Part shown: positions 1 to 5,349 of the stretch, piece after piece | How the letters are laid out: each line of letters begins with the position of its first letter | How positions within the stretch are numbered: position 1 is the stretch's first letter | From: an uncultured Caulobacterales bacterium | GTDB lineage: Bacteria; Pseudomonadota; Alphaproteobacteria; Caulobacterales; Caulobacteraceae | DNA: 8,922 bases | Direction of reading: 5' to 3' | NCBI GenBank assembly: GCA_903889785.1 | Contig: CAISYT010000048.1 | Span: 1 to 8,922, forward strand | Notes under the pieces: model-generated | What the model was told of the DNA's origin: nothing | What the model saw: the letters and a program-made list of their open reading frames with translations, nothing else | Database searches by the model: none | Made by a program: the position numbers and the translations under genes

Positions 1-132
1 CGCCCCGACGTTCTGTCCGCATGGGCACCGCAAGCCGCAGCCGTTTCCGTGGCTGTCCCGGCCCCTGCGGTGGAAGGCGGCCGCGAACCCGCCGCTGTTG
101 TCACCGGTGCTGCCGCAGAACCATCTCGCTAG
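1..132 (+). CDS. C-terminal end of an unidentified Ala/Pro/Val-rich protein (5' partial)
   Basis: Frame 1 is open from the window edge to a TAG at 130-132, giving 43 residues beginning RPDVLSAWAPQ and ending AAAEPSR. The composition is low complexity, dominated by Ala, Val, Pro and Gly. First codon positions are rich in G and second positions rich in C, as expected for a real Ala/Val-rich frame in a GC-rich genome. No domain can be recognised, and such a tail is typical of a disordered C-terminus or linker. Frame 2 is also open past this point, to 217, so the frame choice is not certain. The start and identity lie outside the window. Confidence 0.42.
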   Translation, partial: RPDVLSAWAPQAAAVSVAVPAPAVEGGREPAAVVTGAAAEPSR

Positions 133-183
133 AGCAAAAACGGCTATCCCGCGTTTGGCCCAGGCGGTAGAACAGCCTAGGGT

Positions 184-206
184 GCGATGTGGCCGATCGG
201 CATCGC
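184..206. other. Interrupted inverted repeat in the 133-306 intergenic region
   Basis: A perfect 10-base palindrome, GCCGATCGGC (192-201), is flanked by GCGAT (184-188) and ATCGC (202-206), with a 3-base bulge (gtg) on the left side only. It lies about 50 bases after the stop at 132 and 100 bases before the start at 307. There is no T-run after it, so it is not a classical intrinsic terminator. It may be an operator, or a transcript hairpin ending the left-hand gene. No function can be assigned from sequence alone. Confidence 0.3.
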
Positions 207-240
207 CCGGCTGTTGAATCGCGATCTCAGGTCCGGGGTT

Positions 241-252
241 TGAACGCGTTCA
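241..252. promoter_or_regulatory. Perfect 12-base palindrome TGAACGCGTTCA
   Basis: TGAACG is followed directly by its reverse complement CGTTCA. The site ends three bases before the REP-like element at 256-285 and 54 bases before the GTG start at 307. A dyad of this size close to a start could bind a dimeric regulator. It does not fit the alphaproteobacterial LexA box (direct GTTC-N7-GTTC), because here the half-sites are inverted and only two bases apart. Confidence 0.28.
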
Positions 253-255
253 CAT

Positions 256-285
256 CGCAAAACAGAGTTCCACTTTTGCGGAACG
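256..285 (+). repeat. REP-like alphaproteobacterial intergenic element, copy A
   Basis: The arms CGCAAAA (256-262) and TTTTGCG (274-280) are perfect reverse complements around an 11-base loop containing TTCCAC. The core shares CGCAA, then TTCCACTTT, then GCGG with a second element on the minus strand at 2556-2585. I recall this shape (CGCAAAACCGG, TTTCCACTTTTGCGG) as a common dispersed intergenic repeat in alphaproteobacteria; that is memory, not a search result. The last arm base is exactly 26 bases before the GTG start of the downstream gene. Confidence 0.5.
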
Positions 286-306
286 CAGTCGGCTGGGAGA
301 TACGCT

Positions 307-1197
307 GTGGCACGACTGTTCAACGCCTATGTCATGGTCGGCTGGAGTGCGGGGGCGAAACCCGCCACCGGCAAGGATTCCGTATGGATTGGCGTGCTCA
401 AGCCCGATGCACGGTTCCGACTCCAGTTCGAGGCGCATAACCCCGCCACCCGCGAAGAGGCTATGGTCTTGTTGACCAAGACCGTTGGCGACCTGACGCG
501 GCTGCGTCAACGCGTATTGCTCGGATTCGACTTCGCCCTGGGCTATCCGCAGGGCACGGCGAAAGCGCTCAACCTAAAGCAACCTGACTGGCGCGGACTT
601 TGGAATTTCCTCGGCAACCGGGTAAGCGACAAACCGACCAACCTGAACAGCCGCTTCAACGATGCGGCCCAGATGAACCGGCTGATGACCGATCAGCCCT
701 GGCCATTCTGGGGCTGTCCGCCGCGCGACGCCCAGCGCACCCTGACCTCGACAAAGCCGGTTTACGATAAAACCGCTCTTCCGCCGCTTTTGCGCCGCAC
801 CGAGGCCGCGCTCAGTCCCCATCCCAAGCCCCTCTGGCAGCTCTACGGTGCCGGGGCGACCGGCGGCCATGCGATCCTGGGCATTCCGCGGGCCCGCGCC
901 CTGCTCGAAAGCTATGGCGACAAGGCCCAGGTCTGGCCGTTCCAAACCGGCTGGAAGGCCCCAGTCGATCTCGACGCCCTGTCAGTGCTGATCGCCGAGG
1001 TGAATGCAGCCACGATCGATATGAAGGCCGAAGCCACAGAGATCCCCGACCGCGCTAAGGTGCGCGCCCTAGCGGAACATTTCGCCCGCCTGGACGATGG
1101 TGGAAAATTGGCAGCCATCTTCTCTGCACCGAAGGGCACCCGTGAAGCTGACATCGCCGCGGTAGAGACCGAGGAAGGCTGGATTCTGGGAGCCTAG
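307..1197 (+). CDS. Conserved alphaproteobacterial protein of unknown function (sometimes labelled CbiG-like or molybdopterin-guanine dinucleotide-like)
   Basis: This 296-residue soluble protein has no signal peptide or membrane segment. The start is GTG, with a GGGAG ribosome-binding site at 295-299, seven bases upstream. Visible blocks are YVMVGWSAG (8-16) followed by TGKDSVWIG (21-29), LLGFDFALGYPQG (71-83), WPFWGCPPRD (132-141), GGHAILGIPRARAL (186-199), VWPFQTGW (209-216) and a C-terminal EEGWILGA. I recall a family of this length with the same blocks, usually beginning YVMVDWSA. Database names such as cobalamin biosynthesis protein CbiG or molybdopterin guanine dinucleotide synthesis are attached to it, but I see no CbiG or MobA signature and would not adopt them. 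The strand followed by an FDF/GYP motif loosely resembles DUF429-type RNase H-like folds, which is only a guess. Here the usual Asp of VDWSA is Gly12. The gene converges on the MATE gene, and the two stop codons overlap. Confidence 0.85.
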   Translation: MARLFNAYVMVGWSAGAKPATGKDSVWIGVLKPDARFRLQFEAHNPATREEAMVLLTKTVGDLTRLRQRVLLGFDFALGYPQGTAKALNLKQPDWRGLWNFLGNRVSDKPTNLNSRFNDAAQMNRLMTDQPWPFWGCPPRDAQRTLTSTKPVYDKTALPPLLRRTEAALSPHPKPLWQLYGAGATGGHAILGIPRARALLESYGDKAQVWPFQTGWKAPVDLDALSVLIAEVNAATIDMKAEATEIPDRAKVRALAEHFARLDDGGKLAAIFSAPKGTREADIAAVETEEGWILGA

Positions 1198-2534
1198 AGC
1201 GCCCGGCGGGTCAGCAGATAGAACCGCCCCATCAACAGGCATGCCGCCAGCAGGCTGGCCGTCACCACCGCCCAAAGCGTTCCCGGCAGGCCGAACCCAA
1301 GCGGGATCGCCAGCCACCAGGCCAGCGGACACATCACCAGACAATAGCTGACGGTGTGGGTCACGGTCGGGATCACGATGTCGCTCTGAGCCCGCAGGGC
1401 ATTGGAACCGATCACCTGCAGCCCGTCGGCAACGAAAAACAGACAGCACAGCAGCAGTCCCATCTGCACCAGTTGGCGCAAGGCAGGGTCGGGCGTGAAT
1501 ACGCCAGCGATCAGGCCCGGCATGCACAGTACCGCTAGAGCGATCACGGTTTGGGTCGCCGCGCCCAAACCAAAGCCCAGAAATCCGAATCGGCGAACGC
1601 CCTCAGCGTCGCGAGCACCATAGGCACGGCCGACCAGAACGCCGGTCGCCGTGGCTAGGCCCATGGGCAGCATGAAGATCAAGGCTGAGAGATTGAGCAA
1701 TATGCCCCAGCCCGCCACGGCCAAGCCCCCCAGCCATCCGGCGATGATACTCAGCCCGGCAAAGGCGGCGCTTTCGACAAACAGCGAGACGCCAGCGCCA
1801 TAGCCAATCCGTCGCTGTTCAATTGCCGCCAGCCGGCCGTCGAGGGGCGGGGCAAACAGCCCAAGCAAACGGGCATCCTTCTGCAGCACAATGGCGGCTG
1901 CAAGCCAGATGAGCATCACCAGACGCGCGCCAAAGGTGCCCCAGGCCGCCCCCGCCGCGCCCAGCGCCGGAATGCCGAACCGGCCCGGCACCAGCACCAG
2001 GTCCAACAAAAGGTTCAGAAGGTTGCACGCCAGCACCGCCGCCATCACCACTCTGGGGCGCGACAGGGCTTCCAGATAGACCGAGGCTGCGGCCTCAGTC
2101 ATGTAGAACGGGAAGGATAGGGCAAAGACGACCAGCACCGGCGCTGCGCCGACCACCAAGGCCTCATCCAGCCCCAGCCCCCGCAGCAACGCCTTGGCCC
2201 CGAAACCGAATATCACGGCAAAGGCTAGGCCGAGCCAAAAGCCATAGACCACGCCGCGTCTGAGCACCCCTCCGGTGGCCCCCAGCCTACCCTCGCCCAG
2301 ATACTGTGCCGTCTTCACCTGCACGCCGCTGACCAGGCCCATGCCGGTGGTCAGCACCACGCCTGAGACGGCCCAGGCCAAGGCGTGAAAGCCCAGCTGC
2401 ATTGTCGAATAGCGACCGACCACGACGGTGTCGATAAGCCCCATGGTCATGAAACCGATGCGCGAAACCACCACAGGCCAGGCCAGGGTGAGCAGTTGCT
2501 TCAGGTCATGCCAGATGGAAGGCTGTGAGGTCAT
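1194..2534 (-). CDS. MATE family (NorM-type) cation-coupled multidrug efflux transporter
   Basis: This inner-membrane antiporter exports toxic, usually cationic, compounds in exchange for Na+ or H+; the actual substrate is unknown. It has 446 residues, the normal size for the family, and about 12 hydrophobic segments in two homologous halves (roughly 15-220 and 245-440). Key acidic residues are in place: Asp35 in the first helix (GLIDTVVVGR), Glu254 in the seventh (LFVESAAF) and Asp370 (FVADGLQ). These correspond, with a shift of one, to Asp36, Glu255 and Asp371 of Vibrio cholerae NorM. Other family marks are NLLLDLVLVPG (174-184), VGRAYGARD (301-309) and SNALRAQSD (377-385). The ATG at 2534 has a strong GGAGG ribosome-binding site at 2542-2546, seven bases away. 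A 142-base gap separates it from the upstream aroG, and a REP-like element sits in that gap. The stop TAG interlocks with that of the convergent gene. Confidence 0.93.
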   Translation of the reverse strand: MTSQPSIWHDLKQLLTLAWPVVVSRIGFMTMGLIDTVVVGRYSTMQLGFHALAWAVSGVVLTTGMGLVSGVQVKTAQYLGEGRLGATGGVLRRGVVYGFWLGLAFAVIFGFGAKALLRGLGLDEALVVGAAPVLVVFALSFPFYMTEAAASVYLEALSRPRVVMAAVLACNLLNLLLDLVLVPGRFGIPALGAAGAAWGTFGARLVMLIWLAAAIVLQKDARLLGLFAPPLDGRLAAIEQRRIGYGAGVSLFVESAAFAGLSIIAGWLGGLAVAGWGILLNLSALIFMLPMGLATATGVLVGRAYGARDAEGVRRFGFLGFGLGAATQTVIALAVLCMPGLIAGVFTPDPALRQLVQMGLLLCCLFFVADGLQVIGSNALRAQSDIVIPTVTHTVSYCLVMCPLAWWLAIPLGFGLPGTLWAVVTASLLAACLLMGRFYLLTRRAL

Positions 2535-2555
2535 CCACTCGCCTCCGCGCGAGCA

Positions 2556-2585
2556 CTTCCCGCAAAGTGGAAGCCGGTATTGCGG
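2556..2585 (-). repeat. REP-like alphaproteobacterial intergenic element, copy B
   Basis: Read on the minus strand this gives CCGCAATACCGG, then CTTCCACTTTGCGGGAAG. The imperfect inverted arms are CGCAA and TTGCG (2584-2580 and 2565-2561). It matches copy A at 256-285 in the CGCAA arm, the TTCCACTTT block and the closing GCGG, with one base fewer in the T-run. As with copy A, 26 bases (2535-2560) separate the closing arm from the start codon of the downstream gene, here the MATE transporter, and those 26 bases contain its ribosome-binding site. Confidence 0.5.
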
Positions 2586-2596
2586 TTCGGAACCGC
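2582..2596. other. 15-base inverted repeat GCGGTTC-G-GAACCGC overlapping REP copy B
   Basis: Seven-base arms surround a single central base. The repeat abuts the transporter-distal end of REP copy B and shares four bases with it. It could act as an operator, or as the second stem of a compound repeat element. The one-base centre makes it poor as an RNA hairpin unless the inner pairs open, and no T-run follows on either strand, so I do not call it a terminator of the upstream aroG gene. Confidence 0.35.
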
Positions 2597-2676
2597 GCGA
2601 ATGTCTATGCCGAGCCGTGCCCTACGATCCGATGGCGCGCAGCGTTAAGGCTTAGAGCAAGACGGGCCGTTTAGTC

Positions 2677-4053
2677 CTATTCCGCCGCCTGCGACGGGGC
2701 AGAACGGTCGACCTTCAGCTTTTCGGCAATCAGGAACGATAGCTCCAGCGCCTGGTCGGCGTTTAGACGCGGGTCGCAATGGGTGTGGTAGCGGTCGCCG
2801 AGATCGATATCGCTCAGCGCCCGCGCACCGCCAGTGCATTCGGTCACGTTCTGGCCTGTCATCTCCAGGTGAACGCCGCCCGGATGCACGCCCTGGGCAT
2901 TGGCGATCTCGATGAAGCTGCGTACCTCGGCCAGAATACGGTCGAACGGTCGGGTCTTGTAGCCGGTGCTGGCGGTCAGGGTGTTGCCGTGCATCGGGTC
3001 AATCGCCCATACCACCTCGCGGCCCTCGCGCTTGGTCGTGGCCATCAGGGCCGGCAGGCGAGCCTCGATCTTGTCGGACCCAAACCGCCCGTACAACGTC
3101 AGGCGGCCAGCCTCATTCTGCGGATTGAGCGCATCGATCAGCCGGATCAGCTCGTCGGGCTCGACCGTCGGGCCGACCTTTATGCCAATCGGGTTCTTGA
3201 TCCCCTGGCAGAAGTTGATGTGCGCCCCGTCCAGCTGACGGGTGCGCTCGCCGATCCAGACCAAATGTGCCGAGGTGTCATACCAGTCGCCACTGGTAGA
3301 ATCGACGCGCGTCAGGGCTTCTTCGTAGCCCAGCAGAAGTGCTTCGTGACTGGTGAAGAATTCGACCTGATGCAGGGCCGGATTGCTGACGCTGTTGACG
3401 CCGATGGCGTCCATGAAATTCAGCGTCTCGCTGATCTTGTTGGACAGTTCGCGGTAGCGCGCGCCCTGCGGGCTGTGCTCGACAAAGCCGAGGTTCCAAC
3501 GGTGAACATTGTGCAGATCCGCATAGCCGCCGGTCGCGAAGGCCCGTAGCAGGTTCAGGGTCGCAGCAGATTGACCATAGGCCTTAAGCAGGCGCTGCGG
3601 ATCGGGCGCGCGCTCCTGCGCCGAAAAGCCCATGCCGTTGATGTTATCCCCGCGATAGGATGGCAGCTCCACGCCATCCTTGACCTCAACCGGGCTAGAG
3701 CGCGGCTTGGCGAACTGTCCCGCCATACGGCCCACCTTCACAACCGGCTTTCCGCCGGCGAAGGTCAGCACCACGGCCATTTGCAGGATCAGCCGGAACG
3801 TATCGCGGATATTGTCGGCGGCGAATTCTTTGAAGCTCTCAGCACAATCACCGCCCTGCAACAGGAAGGCACGGCCTTGCGCGACTTCGCCCAACTGCGA
3901 CTTCAGTCGACGCGCCTCGCCGGCAAACACCAGCGGCGGCATTCGGCGCAGTTCCGCTTCCACCGCAGTTATGGCGGCGGGTTCAGGATAGTCGCTCGGA
4001 ATATGTTTGGCGGGCAAAGACCGCCAGGACGACGGGGTCCAGCGAGAGGTCAT
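2677..4053 (-). CDS. aroG: Class II 3-deoxy-D-arabino-heptulosonate-7-phosphate (DAHP) synthase
   Basis: It condenses phosphoenolpyruvate and erythrose-4-phosphate to DAHP, the first step of the shikimate pathway to aromatic amino acids. The product has 458 residues, close to the 462 of the Mycobacterium tuberculosis enzyme. The four metal ligands are visible: Cys70 (QGGDCAE), His355 (DPMHGNT), Glu397 (VHLEMTGQ) and Asp427 (HCDPRLN). The last three are each 14 less than the M. tuberculosis numbers 369, 411 and 441. Other class II marks are WIGERTRQLDGAHINF (266-281) and KNPIGIKVGP (286-295). I chose the ATG at 4053 because MTSRWTPSSWRSLPAKHIP is the usual family N-terminus. A weak GGAA lies eight bases upstream. 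A TTG at 4107 would extend the frame by 18 residues, but that stretch resembles a promoter and not protein. The length suggests the long form, which in other species is feedback-inhibited by aromatic amino acids (inference). The symbol used for class II enzymes varies. Confidence 0.95.
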   Translation of the reverse strand: MTSRWTPSSWRSLPAKHIPSDYPEPAAITAVEAELRRMPPLVFAGEARRLKSQLGEVAQGRAFLLQGGDCAESFKEFAADNIRDTFRLILQMAVVLTFAGGKPVVKVGRMAGQFAKPRSSPVEVKDGVELPSYRGDNINGMGFSAQERAPDPQRLLKAYGQSAATLNLLRAFATGGYADLHNVHRWNLGFVEHSPQGARYRELSNKISETLNFMDAIGVNSVSNPALHQVEFFTSHEALLLGYEEALTRVDSTSGDWYDTSAHLVWIGERTRQLDGAHINFCQGIKNPIGIKVGPTVEPDELIRLIDALNPQNEAGRLTLYGRFGSDKIEARLPALMATTKREGREVVWAIDPMHGNTLTASTGYKTRPFDRILAEVRSFIEIANAQGVHPGGVHLEMTGQNVTECTGGARALSDIDLGDRYHTHCDPRLNADQALELSFLIAEKLKVDRSAPSQAAE

Positions 4054-4077
4054 GGGGGCGTTTCCAACGAAGCCGGC

Positions 4078-4107
4078 GTTTTTAGTACAAAGTGACGAGT
4101 GAGGCAA
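4078..4107 (-). promoter_or_regulatory. Possible housekeeping promoter of the DAHP synthase gene
   Basis: On the minus strand TTGCCTC (4107-4101) is followed 14 bases later by ACTAAAAAC (4086-4078). The Caulobacter vegetative consensus, as I recall it, is TTGACGS, 10 to 14 bases, then GCTANAWC. The match is partial in both boxes but the spacing fits. Transcription would start near 4072, leaving a short leader before the ATG at 4053. If this is right, the alternative TTG start at 4107 cannot be used from this promoter. Confidence 0.33.
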
Positions 4108-4119
4108 AGGGCAGCGATT

Positions 4120-4138
4120 GGCAGCATAGGTTGCCGCC
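4120..4138 (-). terminator. Hairpin at the end of the glmU-rpiA-gor-ligase unit (weak candidate)
   Basis: Read on the minus strand GGCGGCA (4138-4132) pairs with TGCTGCC (4126-4120) around the loop ACCTA, giving a 7-pair stem with one G-U. It begins at the last base of the stop codon of the ligase-like gene. No U-run follows, so it is not a textbook intrinsic terminator. It may stabilise the 3' end, or act as a pause or Rho-assisted end just before the possible aroG promoter. Confidence 0.25.
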
Positions 4139-5349
4139 TAGGCCGAAGGCCAGGCCCGGCGCAGCATGGCGAGGGTGGCGACGGTCAGAAAACCCAGGGC
4201 CACCCACCATTCTTGCCACACGCCAAAGCTGATGCCGCCGATGATCAGATAGGCGGTTAAGGCCCCTGCCCCCGCAGCCGCTTGTGAGGGGTTAGCGCGG
4301 GCCAGCACCGCTAGGGTGGCGGCAATCCAACCGGTTAGGGCAGCCGCTAGGGCTGCACCCGGGGCGCCGAGCTCAAGCCATATCTGCAGGGCGGCATTAT
4401 GCGGATGCAGCGGTATAGCGATGCCGAAGGTACGGCTGGCGTCGATGCCCCAGCCCCGTAACGGATGGTGGGCGGTCATGGCAGCCGCGAAACTCCAGAT
4501 ATCCAGCCGGGCCGCCCATGAGTCGGCCACATGCTGATGTAGCTTGGCGATCGTACCGTTCCGCAGGGACTCTAAGATCAGCAGCGGGGCCAGGGTGAAT
4601 AGGGCCACGCCCAGCGCAAGCAACAGCCGCGCGGCGGCAGAGCCGATCCACCGAACCGCCAGCCAGACCCCCGCACCCGCAATCAAGGCGTAGAGCGGCG
4701 CATCAGCCCCCAAGAGGCGTTCGGCCGCCAACACTCCGCCGGCCATCAACGCTAGCGGAACAATGGCCACGCGCCAGTCCAGGCGGCTGGCTGCCTGGGC
4801 GGCGGGCCAGAACAGCAGGGCAAGGGCATAGGCGGCCCCAGCGATGTTGCGCCGGGCCAGATCGGGCCGGATCGGCTGGCCGATCATCACCTTCAACGCT
4901 TGGTAAATTCCCGCCCCGGCCAGGGCGTCGACGATCAGCAGCAGCGACAGCAAGGCCAAGCCCACCGCTAGGATCACCGCGCCGCGCCGGGCCAGATGCG
5001 GCGGCAAGGCGGCGAGGCCGGCGACCATCGATAACCCCCCGGCAATCTGGAACAGCAGCTTCAAGGCGATGGCGTTCGGCAGCTTGCTGGAGTGGAATGG
5101 GCTCCACAGATAGCTCAGGGTCATCCAGGCCAGGACGAGCGCCAGGATCACCAGTGGCCACAGGTCGATCCGTCGATCCTTGATCAGCAGCGGCACCGCG
5201 ATGAGACCGCCTAGCCCGACCAGGGGCGAAAATCCCAGCGGCGCCAGGTATGCGACCAATGGAATCCAGCCCAGGATAAACAGCAGCCCATGCCCGCTCC
5301 AGCGCGCGGCGGTCGCCTTCCTGTCGCCACGCTCCCTCGCCAGGCTCAT
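4138..5349 (-). CDS. O-antigen ligase / Wzy-like family polytopic membrane protein
   Basis: This 403-residue integral inner-membrane protein has roughly 10 to 12 hydrophobic segments. Its C-terminal half carries the Wzy_C-type periplasmic loop signature: AARLDIWSFA (279-288), HHPLRGWGID (294-303) and HPHNAALQIWLELGAPG (315-331). Families with this loop (WaaL ligases, Wzy polymerases, pilin glycosyltransferases) move undecaprenyl-linked glycans onto an acceptor in the periplasm. A loop Arg and His are functionally important there; Arg281 and His315 or His317 are the likely equivalents. Sequence alone does not separate ligase from polymerase, and no other glycan genes are nearby. The ATG overlaps the gor stop by one base (TGATG), and no strong ribosome-binding site is visible, so translation is probably coupled to gor. 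It is likely the last gene of the glmU-led operon. Confidence 0.85.
   Translation of the reverse strand: MSLARERGDRKATAARWSGHGLLFILGWIPLVAYLAPLGFSPLVGLGGLIAVPLLIKDRRIDLWPLVILALVLAWMTLSYLWSPFHSSKLPNAIALKLLFQIAGGLSMVAGLAALPPHLARRGAVILAVGLALLSLLLIVDALAGAGIYQALKVMIGQPIRPDLARRNIAGAAYALALLFWPAAQAASRLDWRVAIVPLALMAGGVLAAERLLGADAPLYALIAGAGVWLAVRWIGSAAARLLLALGVALFTLAPLLILESLRNGTIAKLHQHVADSWAARLDIWSFAAAMTAHHPLRGWGIDASRTFGIAIPLHPHNAALQIWLELGAPGAALAAALTGWIAATLAVLARANPSQAAAGAGALTAYLIIGGISFGVWQEWWVALGFLTVATLAMLRRAWPSA

Noticed and set aside
241..252. LexA/SOS box
   Set aside because: GAAC and GTTC are inverted and two bases apart, whereas the alphaproteobacterial LexA site is a direct GTTC-N7-GTTC.
189..440. 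Short plus-strand open frame overlapping the start of the gene at 307
   Set aside because: It runs in another frame through the intergenic palindromes and the well-supported gene, and its translation has no recognisable domain.
2597..2676. Possible intrinsic terminator after the DAHP synthase gene
   Set aside because: The only local symmetry is a four-base-arm ACGG/CCGT near the stop, with no stable stem followed by a U-run.
2779..3549. Long plus-strand open frame opposite the DAHP synthase gene
   Set aside because: It lies wholly antisense to a gene whose metal ligands and family motifs are intact. Its translation shows no recognisable domain, and long antisense frames are expected in GC-rich coding DNA.
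4110..4125. Direct repeat GGCAGC-GATT-GGCAGC after the ligase-like gene
   Set aside because: The units are only six bases long and common in GC-rich DNA, and one copy is already explained by the hairpin arm at 4120-4126.
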